Below are positions 13,770 through 28,347 of a DNA stretch of 64,000 nt, one piece after another; position 1 is the stretch's first letter, and the number at the start of each line of letters is the position of its first letter. The notes beneath the pieces were generated by a model. The model made no database searches. It was not told the DNA's origin and worked only from the letters and a program-made list of their open reading frames with translations. The DNA comes from Taiwanofungus camphoratus. Taxonomy: Eukaryota > Basidiomycota > Agaricomycetes > Polyporales > Taiwanofungaceae. The DNA is taken from the NCBI GenBank assembly GCA_003999685.1, contig CP021221.1, forward strand, positions 2,294,001 to 2,358,000. Reading direction: 5' to 3'. The translations under genes were made by a program, and so were the position numbers.

Positions 13770-14013
13770 GGTGGTTGAGAGTCAGGGAATGCTTGAAATG
13801 GAAGCCGGACTGCGTAAGTTTGTGGCTGAGCCCAACGGAAGCCTCCGGGGTCGTCTCGGCAACGCTGACCGGCAATGCCGCCTTTCCCACGGAGACAGTT
13901 CAAGCCTAACCAGTTCTTATACTATGATTCCTGTTTTTCTGTAATCCTATCTTTGAAAGTCATTCGAGCTTCGTCAAGCCATAATTATCACGTACTAGGG
14001 GTTTACGCCGTCC

Positions 14014-16101
14014 ATGGCGTCAAATGTGCGCTCGCGCAAAGGCCCAAATTCGCCTGAAGTAGATGTCTCGAGCTTGAACAACACTGAACGCCTCATATTG
14101 TCTCAAGCCGTCTACGAATTCGGTTCGAATGCTTGGGTTGAGGTGTCGAAGCTGCTCACAAAGCATCCTTTGATGACATTGCCCAAGAATTTTTTTACTG
14201 CTCAAGTTGGCTTTTGGTCGCCTTTCAGTATGTGACTTAACCAATTTAACGCAGCCATTTTATCCTTCAGTCATGCCGTGTCATTTATCTCCAACTCATG
14301 GAGGATGCGGGCTTGGAAAGGTGAGCTGCACGATTATCGGTATTGAAAACTTTTGATTTCTCCTCCTCAAGTTTGGAGGCGGACACGGCTCCACATGGTA
14401 AGAGCTGGAGAGCTGTATTTTTGTTCCGGCGTGCTGAGGCTGCAGTACAGCTTCTGTTCATTTGAAATTGGCTCAGCGTCACTATCAGAGGCGTGTCCTT
14501 GAGCTTCGAGACCTCATCGCTGTGGAAGAAGCGAAATTCAAGTGAGCCTATCTGTGCGGTATTGTCACAATGTTGATGCTTAAGTGGACTCAGAACTCTC
14601 GTAAATGAGATAGATGAGATTCGTGCTGGTCTGTGGGATCATAAACTTTGTTTCACGCTGGGCCTGAGCTCCGATACTCGCCCAGACCGGTCAGACGGAG
14701 GATCCCACATTGAGGCTGTGCCAGTCACACCCCCTTCGTCAGTCCCGCCTGACTTGTCGTCCAATGTATCGAAGGAACAGGCCCTGGCTCGTGCGCTTGT
14801 GGCAGCGGGCGAAGGGTCAGTTGAAACCACAACCATCTCCAACTTCGTGTGTAACATAGGCTGTTCTGTCAATATTGTTTTCTGAGACTTCTCCAGAATA
14901 CTGTGTACAACGCGACAAGTGAAGCTCAAGGGCTAGAGGCTGAAGCTGGGACTATTTACGCGACGCTAACACCTCAGACGAATATTACAGCTGATGATAG
15001 TCAGGTGAGTTCAGTGGAACAAGAAGTTGCGGTATGTGAAGTAACAGTGTTCTGATCTCATTGCTCATTCCTGGATCTTAGGTCCCTCATGGGGAGCCAA
15101 AGTATGATGCAACAGACATTGTTTCGCCTGAGCTGGTTAAGCCACCGGTCTGCACGGAATTGACAGCGGAGACAATGGACGAGAACGCTGCCATTGCATC
15201 TGCGGAGGATCCCGATAGGTCTGGTCCAGCCCAAATAGCTGAAGAGGCGCACCTACCTGCCATTGAGAACGCTGTCCTATATACCGATGAGCAGCCGGCG
15301 ACTGCCGTCAGTCCAGCCACAACACAGATGGCTATCGAGGACCCATCAGCGGAGGAAATAGAGGAGGATACAGTCATTGATGAAATGCAGGTAGCACCAG
15401 CTGTAATACCCATTACCATCGGTGAATCAACGACTCGTGTGGATGGTGAGATTGCGCCAGAGGTTCTTCTTTCCCTCGTTTACACGTATACAGGCAAACG
15501 GAAAATTTCCGAGGTCGAGAATGTCCATTCGGAGTCTCAGCGCGAGAAGAAACGGGCTAGAGAAGATTCTGAACCACCGGAAGACGACGACCTTGGTAAG
15601 TTTCGATATCCTCGTAGTCGCTGGACACTCAGACGATCTTCCCCAAGGTTCCAGCGCGGGTCCTAAAACGCGTAAACGTGAGCGTCAGCTCACTGGAGAT
15701 ACACATATTGTTTCGAAGCGGTTTCAAAATGTCATTGGGATGTTGCATTCCCAAATATCTCAACATCGCTACGGCAATATTTTCCATAATCCCATCAAAA
15801 AGTTCGAAGCTCCGGATTATCATGATATCGTCAAGAGGCCCATGGATCTCAAAACAATCAAAGCTAGGATCAAAGATGGTCTCATCTCCAATTCACTTGA
15901 ATTTCAGCGGGATGTGTACCTCATGTTTGCGAACGCATTGATGTACAATAGACCGGGTTCAGATGTTTGTAACATGGCTGAGGAGGCAAGTTCTTACTTT
16001 GATTGGCTTTCATAGACCTTACTCTTGTTGCTTAGATGATGCTAGCCAGCGAAGGCCATATCAACACATTTCGACAAACTGAAGGCTTCCATCGTATGTA
16101 G
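14014..16101 (+). CDS. Bromodomain protein, BRD8/Bdc1-like (NuA4 subunit candidate)
   Basis: Exons: 14014-14205, 14271-14320, 14372-14397, 14451-14541, 14594-14846, 14897-15031, 15082-15595, 15648-15985, 16036-16101 (554 residues). The N-terminal block LSQAVYEFGSNAWVEVSKLL, then SCRVIYLQLMEDAGL and the helix ending NEIDEIRAGLWD, is the conserved head of fungal Bdc1/BRD8-type proteins as I remember them. A low-complexity middle follows. The C-terminal bromodomain (about 445-530) has KRFQNVIGMLHSQISQHRYG, NPIKKFEAPDYHDIVKRPMD and FANALMYNRPGSDV with the acetyl-lysine-binding Asn. The last intron uses a GC donor (15986). Exon 3 is only 26 nt and its borders are the least sure. The last exon ends in a short helix with MMLASEGHINTF. 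It faces TRA1 tail to tail. Confidence 0.87.
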
Positions 16102-16196
16102 CTGTTGTATCTCGAGTACAAGTTTTATTTGTTGCACGGTATACTTCAAAACATTCAACTACTGATACACGACGACTAAATCTACAAGAAAGCATG

Positions 16197-19100
16197 TTAA
16201 AACCAAGGTATAAACATCTCCGACATCTTCGTCAGATTGATCGGTTGCGTCGCTGCCGAAATCATTTTAGTCACTGTATCCAAGACGGGTGTAGTAGTGG
16301 GATTCTGTGCATTGGATATTGCCTGTAATGAGCGTGAGTTATACTTCAGGGAGGCTATTCAAGACGACATGCCTGTTCTCGTGTAATCTTGCACGCCAAA
16401 ACCTCCGCTCGCTTCACAACACCATCGATGTTGGCGGCCACATTTGTTCGGAAGGACAAATCGAACGTCCACGGCTTTCCACGTCCTTGCGCCCATACCA
16501 TGACTTCGTCTCGAGCGAACAGACACAATTGTTGTTCAAGGTCGAACTGATCGTTCGTCAGCACTTATTCGATGGCATGGAGTTGGGTAATGGTCTACCT
16601 CTGGTTCGGTCAGACAACGACCAATGGCCATAATACCACATGCTACAATGCCATCTATAAGTACCGGGCCCAAGAAATGTTGTATGTTGGGAGTCAATCG
16701 GAAAGGGATAGCATCATTTGAAGCGAAGATAGGCGCGTGTCCAGCCACTCCTGTGTTCCCGAAGGTATCATCAAATCCTGTGTCATGGCCGAGAAGTAAC
16801 AACAGATTACCAGGTATAACTTCACTCATTGCAATCTGACCCGTTGTTCGTGATAAATGGAAGCGTGAAGGAAGTCGACTTGTAAGACATATGACGTAGG
16901 TCATAAAGCTCGTTGCCGCAATTTGCAGGGCGAATTGTTTCCTCATTCTCCATAATTCACAAGGGTCGTCCATGGTGCGAATCATATACTGATAGACATG
17001 TGTCACAACGGGTAATAAAAATAGTCATGAGGAACTCACACGACTGAGGATGTCCTGAGGTACGATCTTCGTCATGACTTCATCCAGCATATCCTTCTTG
17101 AGAGTAAGGAATTCGTTTTTGTCGGGCTGAATATGGCGTGAGAACTGTCAATGATTTCTAACGTTGCTTAGAACGCACTTTTCTTCCAGTTCTTTCCTTG
17201 AACTCCCGCATAGCGACCTTCATTTTCTCACCAACAACTAAACAGGGATCTTCTCTTGTGATGCCAATGTCTTCACAATGTTGATCATAGATGTCTCCCA
17301 AGGTCACGTAGGATGAATCATTCTGTAACAAGCGCATATTGCTACCGCAAGGGATAACGGCCGGGAGATGGAATTGCAAATTGCGTTTCCGACCCTCTTT
17401 CTTGCGATAAAGAACACTGCCATGAAATGATCTAGGCAGCTCATAGATGATAATTCAATCAACTCACCCATTGAAAGTACGGAATATTTGCATGGCCCTT
17501 TCCTCTCGTCGACAATGCCGTGCGGAGGGAAGCTGAACAGCGAAAGAAGTTCTCGAATTGTCATTGCCATGTACTGTGAACCGTCGCCAGCAATACCCAT
17601 GGGAGCGGCAAAGTTCGAATTTTGACCCAAACTTCTGTATTCTCACAAAATTCTGATTGCTGTCCTTGTCCTATTGACAATGAGTGCAAGATCTGAAAAA
17701 AGGAAATATCAACTTGCCTCTGTGTACTGCCCGGGAACTTCGATTTCATCAAATTTGCCGTATTGGAACTCCATTAGGTAATGACTAATCAAATCCAGTG
17801 ACTGTATACGAGGTCTAGCGTCCAGATAGCGTTCATGTTTATCTCGCCATTTTTGGAGACGTTGTATGTATTCGTAAAGAGAAGGCTTGCTCTTTAAGAA
17901 GTCTTCCTCATAATCGTTCTGTGCACAAGCCCCAGTTAGTACGATCGGGTGCAACAATTTTCTATACTTACGCGTGTCGAACCTGTCAAATTCACAGCCA
18001 ATCGGGTCAGAGTAGAAGTTGTCTGTGGTGGAAGTTGTCCATCATCATCCGAGGCCATTCGCAAGACATATTGCTTTAATTGATGGTCATGTCAGAAACA
18101 TTGGCGAGGGCTGATAACCCAAGTTACATACCTGCATGGCATCCTGAAGTAACATACATACAAGCCTATACACTTCCTCTTCTGCAGTAGCCTTGAATCT
18201 TAAAGTGATTTGTTCGACCATAGTTTCCATGCTGAGTATCAGAAGAGGAAATGCAGTCTTCAGGATTTGTACGACTTCTTCAGCATATTCCCAGGACTGG
18301 CGCGCAGGGTGTGGAATTGGCTCTGACAGACCACGAGGATCCCCAGGAGTACTGGCTCTCTGGGCCTCTGATGTCCGACCGAGACTTTGGCTTGGATCGT
18401 TTGTGATGCGAGAAGCCCCCGCGGATACATGCGACAGGTTAGAGGCATCATCATTCATCATTGATGGCTTCACGTCACTTCCGCCATCCATCAGACTATC
18501 ACCCATAGGATGGTCGGGATCACGTTTAGGTGATTCTGTCGAAGTCAACGTAGCTGCAGGGGCTTGCGCATGATGATTATTCATTGCCCGCTGAGCAGCT
18601 ACGGCGGCGGCTTGTCTTTTAGCATACGTCATTTCTTCTCTAGTTGTACGCAGATGAAAGAATAAGGCCTAGGATATGGCATGTCAGACGCGACCTTTGG
18701 AAGCAATGGATCTAAAAACATACCTGAGGATAAAGCTTGGCAAGATTTAGAAGAATATAGCGTGCTTGTTTCACTTCTCGATGAGATATTGAAAGACAAA
18801 GTTGAGGTATGAGAGAGATCCAATACCAGAACGCGGCATCCCCCTTATACGTATCGAAAGCACGCGAAATTGTGAATGTTCCGTCATCAACGCTTAATAG
18901 CCACAGTACACGAGTGAGAAGAGGGCGGCTCTTCCGATTCTTGTATAAACCTGCGGCCTGCAAATAGCAGCTGACTGCATTTGCAGCATACGACATGTCA
19001 TTCGGAATGTCCTTGAACATACGATCGTTATATTTGCCCCACGCAGCCCAAGCCTTGGCTTGGGACATGTCAAGCTGGACCGCCTGTCCAAAAGCATGAT

Positions 19101-22100
19101 TGGCTTCTTCGTTACGACCGAACTTGGCGTGAAACATTCCCTTGAGTGTGTAAAATTCGGCTTTTTGGGATGTAGAGAAGTATATCAAGTTGGTATTGTT
19201 TATCACCTCCAGTCCAGCTTGAAGATCACCTGGTTTCTGATAATGACAGCGGGCTTGCTCTCTCAGTTTCAGGAATGCCTCTGAGATCTCGATATTGGGC
19301 AGAGTGTAAATCTTATTCAGAGAACTGAAGCAAACATCCAACAAGTCGTGCTTCCGGGCAACGTGAGCGAATCGGTTGATGATCCAGGCAGTTTCATGAT
19401 AGCCACGATAACCGAATGTGTGAGTACTGCCTGCTGTAGCACCACCTGCTTGTCCTGAAGTACCGATGAGAGGTATATAAATCTTATTGATAGCATTGAA
19501 GACATTCTGTCTCCATGCAACAAGATCGCTCCAGATGCTGATGTCGTCGCAAACGTTCGGAAGGCGTTCACGCCAAGCTTGCAATACCATCTTCAGATCG
19601 GAAGACTTCTTCTCCAGATTTTGAGCATTCGTGGTAGAAAGGGAGCCGAAGATTTGTACCGCCTCTTGAAGTTCTACGAATTGCTGGAAATGCTGCAGCA
19701 ACGGAATATGAGCCGTGGAGAGATACGGAGGCAAGCCGATCCACTTTCTAAGGGACAATTGCATGGCATCCTCCAGCAGTCTGGTAAATTCAGTGTTCTT
19801 ATCTAAAGCGGCAGGTAATTTAAGCAACGCTATGAAGGCTTCAAAGACGCGACGGCGAGGTGTCGCCACGTCTGGGAGTTGACTGATTTGATGCTCTAGA
19901 TCATCGCGACTTTGGGCCCAGTCCTTGATACGCCATGCGCTTTCTAGCATCAGCTCATGGTTATTTTCACCTCGGGCAAGTTCGTACAAGATATCCCACT
20001 GTTGGAGCTTCTCCGCAGCCAGCATCCAATGGTCCTCCCAAAGACAATACTCGGCCTCGAGGAACGGTATAGTACCTGCCCTCGTTTTGCTCTGAGCAGT
20101 CTCGTAAATGCTCGAAGCTTGCTCCCACATCCCACATTGTTCGTAGGCAATAGCGACGTTTGAGTCGTCGATCTTAGACCTACGACGCCAAAGTCCATAA
20201 AAAATGTCATCCTCTGCTAATTCGGCATATATCTCGGCAAGTGAATCGTATATAGTATCGCGGACAACAGCTTCATCTTCATGAATATGAGAAAGTGATG
20301 CTTCGAGTATTTCCGCTGCAACATGCCAGGCCCCGAACGTTTTGGCAAGGTACTTCACTAGATGGGGAGGAAGAGCCATAGGAGGTGAACATGCGTGAAT
20401 GCCAATTAACAATGTCTGGATGACATTGGGCCTCATTTCAGCTTGTTTGATATGGTACTCCTTGCTGAGCAACGTGATCATATGGTGGGTGACGTCCACC
20501 TGTTCGCGTCTGGAGAGACAAGCCCATGCTGCAGGAAAAACGGAGACCCAAAGATCATGCGCTGTTTGTGTGTCAAGGAAGAGAAGGCGCTGCATAGGAC
20601 GAATTAGAGTAGAGGCACGACCTAAACTGAAGGGAGGAGTCACTAAGGCAGACTCCAGAGAACCTTTTCGATCAGGTAAGATGTGACTATCCCCATCAAC
20701 GGATCCAAGGAGAAGATGCAACGCCAGAAATATCCAGTTATGATCCGCTAGCGCCTCCCAGCTTTGTACACCGAGAATGTACGTGAGACGACCTGTTAGA
20801 GACCGTGGGATGCTAACATCCAGTAGATCGATGAAGCGTTCGCGTATGGCAGTATCTGCAGCCCGGCAGCCAAGTAAAAATGGGTGTTCCAATCTTGTCG
20901 TAAGATCGCTGCGACGTAAGCTGGGATCCGTATATATATCATAAACGAGTTCCAGGTAACTGTTGAACAGTGCTTCACCACGTTCTCCGCGTGTCTCGAA
21001 AGTAATCATCCTTTGTAAAAGACTGGCCTTTTCCTTCATGGTGGGGTAAGGGTCGCGCTTGTTCATAGCCCAATCACGGGCAATGTCAAGCATATACCGA
21101 CATAATCCACCACTTTTTGATTTGTCAACCAAGAACACAAGGGTGCTGAGTAGCCATCTTCTCTGATCACCAAGGTAGGCTACTGCGATTTGGCAGATCT
21201 CCAGAATAGCTGTCAGTAAGCGAACGTTGACTTCCGAGGTAGTGACATGCGTCGACGGGGATGATTGGACGTGATCCTTGGCCAATTTGCTGAGAAGCTT
21301 CATCAGGGAAGCGCCGAATGGTTCGATACGTTCAGGCGTTACTTGCACAACAGACTTCAACATAAGCAAAGTACCGCGCAAGGTCACTACAGCGTTCGTC
21401 CGCAAGTTATCAGCATTGCGTAGATTCTCACTGATTGCTGTGTATACGAAACCGTGGAAGTCAGAGACTTCGGCTTGTTGATCCTCATCCTCTTTGGGTA
21501 GCGGGAAAAGGCGAAGCAGACGATCGAAAACAGGATGCAGTGAATCCTGGAGGCCGTAATCCTCGCTGATCATACCTTTCCTGACCAATTTTGTAAGAAT
21601 GCCGGTATTAGCACTGTACCAAGTGTCATTCTTGTCCGCGGAAATTACGTGTAAAACTTTTGCAGCGCTTTGAGCCTGACTCAACACAGCCTCAGGACTG
21701 AAGTCATTCTTAGATCGTGACAATCAGTCATCTTCTCATATGAGCTGTAATGGACGACCTACCTGCTCAAGAGCACGAGAAAAGTAGTGGAGCTTGACTG
21801 TGACGTCACTCCAACCAGTAGGACCGACGACCAAACGCAGCAGGGATAGGGCACGAGGGACAACAACGTTTCTCGATTGCGCGTCCTGCGCTGCAGTAGC
21901 GAGACGAACAAGATAGCTAACCATACTCTCGCGAAAGGCCAACGGCGTGCTCCATGCATGAGCGGAACCATCAGCAATAGCATCTACCTGAACAGAAGAT
22001 GCTCTTTGCTCCCAGTCAAATATCACTTGCAAAATGTCGATCGACAGAAGACGAGAATCGGTGGAGGAAGACGCTGACAACCCAAGTTTCGTCAGATAAT

Positions 22101-25100
22101 TGACAATATGCGGTATGAAGAGCGCCCGGACAGGGTAGAAGAGGGCTGCCTGACGGACGATCAGCTGATATATGACGCCAATTTGAGACCATCCGCTACC
22201 CTCTTCGGCTAGTAAGCGCCGTGTGGTCCTCGCCCATTGAGGATAACCCGATTCGGTGGATTGAGAGCGCAGGAGAACAGGGGACAGGATATCGAGAGCC
22301 TGACGAACAAGTATTTTCCCTTCAGCGTGTGGTGGTCTTAATAATCCAGTCCATACACGGAGGAGAAATTTCTGCGGACCATCGAAAGCTTCAAAGAATC
22401 GTGCGGCCAGAAGATAGGCAGTCTGCTTGACAACGGTATCTTCGCTCGTGATATAATTCCAGGCGCATTTGATAATGTCCTTCTTAGCGTCTTGTAGGAG
22501 TTCAGGATACTTGTGCACCATGACTGTCGTGAGATGAAGTAATTCAACCTTGAACACATCGTCTGCTTCCGAAAATGATGTATCATCCATCATAGGTTGC
22601 CATAGATGACTGTGCATTTTGCGAATGATATCCGTATCCAAAAGTCCTTCCTTTCGCGTTGTCTTCATGGAATGGACGAGAATGGTCGGGGTGAGCACAA
22701 GTCGCATGAAGTAAGTCTTATGTGACCATGAAACAGAAGAGTCATCAAACCAGATGAAGAATCGCATCAAGACGTTTCGCCGAAAGATGAGGTTTTCACT
22801 CAAGGCGACATGATTATATAAGAACTGTGTGAGACGGACAAGATCGAAGGGTAGTTCGTGTACGAAGATGACGACTATTTCGAATAGCAGATCAATTCGT
22901 GGTGCATGCTGCAATGCTTTCATGAAGATGGACATCATGAGGGAATACCTGTGAGTGATTTCGCCAAGAGAAGTCCCAGATTGATCCAATGAAAGAGGGT
23001 CTAATCTCCAGTGAACCAACATGGCATCCAGAGCGTAAGGATTTTGTATCAGCCAATCAGGAACGAGTTCTGCCAAGTCGGAACAGATCAACAACCCCGG
23101 TATAACTAGACTATGGTCTCTTCCTTCGAAACAGGTCATAACGATGTTTTGGGTGCGAGAAGTCAATTCGCGAAGAAGACTGGATGCAAGATTAGCCTGT
23201 AATATGCTTCTGAGTGTCCGAACATGTCTTGGGAAGTGTAAATGGCGCATGAAGAAATCCACCGCTTCCACTGGATAACGATTTAAGTACTTCGCTAATG
23301 GCTCGGAAAATGGACTCTGGCCCGAGAAGTGCATCTGCGCTTCAGTCTGTACGACTGCATTCACAAGGTTTTCTAAGAAGATATTCGCAGCGGATGGTAA
23401 AAGGTGGAAGATGTTCGCTAGGCGGACTAGTTTCGTAATGCCTTCATTCTCTAAGAGTGGAAGTCTTGATGAGGCTTGCAGCATTTGAGGATCGGCGACA
23501 AAGCGAAAATGATCGAGCAACTTGTGGCCAATTTCGACTTTGAAGTAATTGGTCAAAAGCTCTAACAGCCTGGCCAACCCCTCTAGACCGGGGATTGACA
23601 GTCGCTTGGGATCCGCAAGGTTCATCAAAATAGGTCGAAGTCCGGTTTGTAAAAGCTCCTTCGGAAGTCTACTCTGGTGTGTCAACACCATGCGAAGACC
23701 TTCATGTGCAACCTCCTTCACTTCGGGCGTAGGCGAATAAAGGGACTTGAAATATACACTAGTAACTCTAAACAACGACCTGTTAATAACAAAATGAAGA
23801 AGGTTATAGCGAACTTACCTCTGGCGGGTCTGATGCTGCTTTGAGAAAAAGTCGGTCAAGGGCATGGAAGCAGTCAGTAATTTGATGCATGCTACTCTCA
23901 ACTTGATTATTTCAAGGCTGCCTTGACGAGGATTGCCTCGTCCGAGAAGTGCCATATCATCTGCATCAGCGAGAGCTAAAGCTTCATGCAGAAGTCGCAA
24001 TAATTCATCATTGAGTTCCGCTAGTGGAGGGTCAAGGCTGATACAGTAGCGTACTGCCTCGATCATCCCAATTTGAATGGGGAATGGTAAGGCCCTCAAC
24101 GGCTTCGTATAGATGGCAGTCAGCATTCGATCGCGATGAGGCATTAGGAGCTCGACGGGAGGTTTGCCGCTCAATTCAGCGAGTAGTTCGATGCATTTTT
24201 GAGCCGCCTTCCGCACAATAGCATTGGAACTCGATAGCTCAGCAAAGAAGACGCTCATCAGGTGTACCAGCTTGCTCCTCCCCAAAAGCACGTCTTCACG
24301 GAGCGATCGCAAGTCTTCGTTGCTCACTCGTAAAACACGCATCAAAACGTCAATAACTTCGTCCACATCGTGTGGCAGATCGTAAGGCATGTCCTTCAGC
24401 ACGTGAAACAGTGTGCGTACGAGATCAACCTCGCGGTCATTGACCCACTTCACACCAAGGTCAGGCGTGTGAGTCATAATACCAATGCCACTGCAGCCAG
24501 CGCTCTTGCGGATCCAAGACTCGTCTAGACACAGGGCACTAAACCGGCTTGCGATCTGGTGAAGAGTAGGTATGACATCTTGAGGGGAGACGTCTGGTAT
24601 ATTGGACATTCCAACAAGCTCATGTATGAGTCCTGTCACAATATCTTGGACTCTCTTCGCCTCCACCGGGTCTTCGCGGGCAAGACCATGCGGTAACGCG
24701 TCGAGGTAGCAAGTGAGAAGAGGACTGGGAAACCGTTTGATCGCCACATCCTTTGCGCTACTTCTGCGCACCTCTGCATTGAAGACGAAGCGAGATAACT
24801 CCTGAATGTTCTTCTCTGCTTTCTCTTGAAGCTCTGGTAAATGTATCGCATCAAACAATCCCTTCAGGCACCTAATGAAGACTTCCTCCCGGTCACGGCC
24901 TCCGATACCCTGACATTGTAGCAATTTAGAATGCTTACAGAGGTTACATGACAAGATCTTACCTCATGCAGAAGCAAGGCCAAACAAAATTCTAAATAAT
25001 TATACGCGTTGACGCGATATTGCAAACCCGCCTTCCCAGACATCACGGTGTCTAACGCCAACGCTGACATAGGACCCAGTTCGATGCTTTGCGCTATCCC

Positions 25101-27834
25101 ACCGAATGATATCCGTGATTTGGTCGGGTCTGAGTAGTGGTGATACCTTAATGCAGGTTCCTTGTCTAATAGTCGTCGATTTCTACCACCCAGCTTCCCC
25201 AAAATGCGAATAGTTGTGTGAGCATGGTGGTGGTTGGCAGGAAGGGGTTTCAGATGGCTATGCAAAGCCTCCATCAAGTCTCTGAGCACAGTATTCAGCG
25301 TAGGGTCCAGGAAGTCAGGAGTGAGGTTGTCAATGCACAACTCAAGGGTCCGTAAACCTTGCGCAACCAATTCAGGACCACCACGCAATGCTAAAACTAG
25401 CGGTTGCATCAAATATGTCAAGTATGGCAGGAGATGTGTAAGTCGAAGCGGCACAGTAAGACATAACTCCACAATCATGTCGCGACTTGGTCCATCGGAA
25501 GCCAGCAACTGACGGTTGAGGCATTCAAGCATCTCAGGAAGGAGAGGTAAGACCTCCTTGTAGAGCAACTCGAACCTTCCTCCGCCACCTCCTATGGCAC
25601 GAAAAAGGCCTCTCAACAGGTGAAAGTAGTTCATTGGCTTCGCTGCCTTCGCTGCGAGAGGAAAGCAATCCATGATGAGCTTGCCGAGATGCGACGCCAA
25701 GATGGGCTCGTTTGTCTGCGGGTAAAGTGTCACAGCTCCAAACGCCATCTTGAACATCCGAATCGCGACTGCAGCAGTCTGGTCGTCACATTCACCAAGT
25801 TGGGGAAGCCGGTTGATGAGGTAACGTAGGACGATTGCTACAAGAGTTGGAGAGATAGATTCTCGGCCAAAAAGAAACTGGGCAAGATGCATCAAGACAG
25901 GTCGTTTCTCGGTGCATTCGAAGAAAAAGCCAATCTTCTGCGTCCATACTTCTTGAAATACGTGTAAATTGACTTCGTATAGAGCACCCCCGAGCCACTC
26001 CAAAGCTTCAGTAACTTCGCGGCCAGATTCACGCTGCTCTCCATCGAAGAGGGCGATGCAACGGATACAGCTTTCAAACATGCGGGAGATTATAGTCCCA
26101 TCGGGAACGGGAGCGTCACATTTTTTAAGGCCGCTGAGAATATGTCGAAGGCCATGCAGAAGTGTACGGAAGATGGAGCGATATTCTGTGGGAAAGGAAT
26201 GAGGAGAAAGGACAGAAGAATATGGGGGAAAGTACCGTTTATGACTTCTTCCGGTTTCTCAATGGCATATGTAGCTCCCGCTACCGGCCTTGACTTCTCA
26301 ATAACAGTGAAGTCTACCGTGTCACTTTCACCCCTTTTAATTTTCTCCACCTTGCTGACTAATTTGGCATGCACATCGGCCATAGACTCAACTTTGTCGA
26401 CACTAGCATCCAGTAACGTAGTGAGCATTCGGGCCGCTCCCTGATGGGTGTCTTTCGCTATAATGACTTCTATAAAAGTGTAGATCATCTTAGCAGACAA
26501 AATGTGGACAGAATTGTTGTAATTTGGATTGTGCAGGCGTCGCACATAGACGCTACAGATGTGCGTGAGCTGAGCGGGCGTTAGGTCATTGCGCAAATGA
26601 TGAAGAAGGTCGGCAAAAATTGTATAAGCCATAGTTCTAAGGGAAAGTCAGACGTCAGTAACTGGAGATACTTTTCCACGACCAACCTGATGGTTTCCTT
26701 ACTCCCCTCTCCGCTACCTAGAACAACGCGATCGTCACATAACTTGTCTATGTGAGGCAGTAAAGCGCGCCTATGAGGCGTGTTTAACAGGTGCTTGAAA
26801 ACTATCATAAGGTCCTGCAGCGGCTTAGTCAGAGGGAAAATCACATAGAGTGAGAGTATAGAAGCACCTTTCGAGCAACTACTGCCATTGAAGGGCAATC
26901 TTGAAGAATCCGCAGTGCTGCAAGTATGAGAGTTTCGCCCTCTGAATCATACTGTTCCCCGAGGCCACGCAGGACATATGCCAAATAGGAGAGGACCTTG
27001 ATCTGGGCGCTCACGAAATCTGCATAGGTCTGAGGATTTTTGATGGTGGGCGACATTCCAGCCCAGACTCCACCCATTGCCTCAAAGTCTTCCCTGGCCT
27101 TCTTCTGAGCAGAGGATTCCAGAGCGAGTATACTAAAATTTAGCTGTAATGTTGCTTGTACCTCCGGACTAACCAAAGGACGGTGCGTCTGCAAGAAAGT
27201 CACCACGACCAGGGCCATTTCCGCAAGAACCTTAAAACTGCGTGTTGCAGGTAAGGCAATATTAGGATCCACAGGAATTGACTCTTCAGAAAGCGTTTCA
27301 TCAACGAGTCCCTTCATGCTTTGGAGCAGCTGTTGCAGTATACCCATGAAGTCGCTGAATAGATCTTCGTTCAATGCCCGAAAAGAGCGCACGAGATCAA
27401 TCATGGTCTTGCAACATGTGATCCCGTTCTCTTCATTGTCGTGACGTAGAAGATACAGCATACCCTGAAACAGAGGAAGAGCCTGCGGTCGAATGGCCTC
27501 ACTAGAAGGAATACGGTGAAGAATTTCCAGCAGGCAGCGGCGGAACTGATATTCAAGACTGTCCTTCTGGAAGGAGGGTGCACCAGAGTGAAGAATATCC
27601 AATAGCACAGGAATCATGTGCGGCAAGACACGAGAAGATTCAGCGTCTCGGACTGTATCTATCATCTCCCTAAGCTCGCAAGCAACATTATGCTTGGTCT
27701 TCAGATCTGTGAAAAACTGCTGAGAATGTTTTCCTGATTTAAACGACATGTAACATACCTATCCCAGGGTCAGCTACCCGCGCAGCACGCATCTCGAGGT
27801 CTGCGGCTGTGGTAAGCTGTGGCGTACTGTCCAT
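16197..27834 (-). CDS. TRA1: TRA1/TRRAP, pseudo-PI3-kinase cofactor of SAGA and NuA4
   Basis: Eighteen exons in gene order: 27759-27834, 26868-27706, 26687-26814, 26236-26636, 24963-26185, 23819-24909, 21763-23779, 18724-21708, 18132-18668, 17972-18073, 17718-17918, 17468-17670, 17179-17416, 17040-17126, 16811-16988, 16599-16750, 16373-16546, 16197-16322. The product is 3,585 residues, near the yeast length. It starts MDSTPQLTTA and continues with HEAT repeats (KHNVACELREMIDTVRDAES). The FAT domain lies mainly in the 2,985-nt exon. It is followed by KFDEIEVPGQY and the kinase-like fold, where I found no HRD or DFG catalytic motif, and the FATC end MSEMFIPWF. Tra1 is the activator-binding scaffold of SAGA and NuA4. 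Two introns use GC donors (17717 and 16372 as first bases on the minus strand). The start was chosen because the upstream frame shows no conservation I recognise. Confidence 0.95.
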
Positions 27835-28347
27835 AATGGGCGCGCCTGCATGCGTGAAAGGTAAGATACTTAGTGGATTGAATCTCCAAAACCAACTGCA
27901 ACACAGCGGGACGAGTTTGTGAGACAATGAGTCAAATGGATAAACGCTCGAGGGAGGCACTGGCAGCGAGTCGAAGACTCGGCCACTGTGAGAGCTCAAA
28001 CTACGAGCTAACACCCACGTGACTGAAGTTCCAACTGCTGTAAATCCTGAATCTGCTTCATTCTCATGCACGGCCTACGAGCCTACAGGTTCTGGTACAT
28101 ATCTTTCTAACAGGACTACTGTGGCTCAATCGGGGAAGCCATGCCTCATGCTGTTCTGCCTTTCCTGAGCGTCCAGAAATTGACTGCCCGAGCTATTTCT
28201 TGCCCTAAAGGGATCGATATTCTCAGGATCTGATCACTCTACTTGCGCGAAGTTTTTCGTTGACCATAGGACATTGTACGTTTGACTTTCGTGTCCGACA
28301 CTGCGGCCCTCGGTGCATATAGACATAGCTACTTTCCCCAAAAGTAG
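27835..28347. promoter_or_regulatory. Divergent intergenic region, TRA1 and repeat/polyQ protein
   Basis: This 513-bp spacer lies between two oppositely directed start codons and should carry both promoters. The TRA1 frame stays open into it, but without recognisable conserved protein. No specific element was identified. Confidence 0.4.

Noticed and set aside
22221-22430. Antisense ORFs within TRA1 (for example 22221-22430, 25234-25512, 26142-26444)
   Set aside because: They lie fully inside well-supported coding exons of TRA1 on the other strand and have no independent support.
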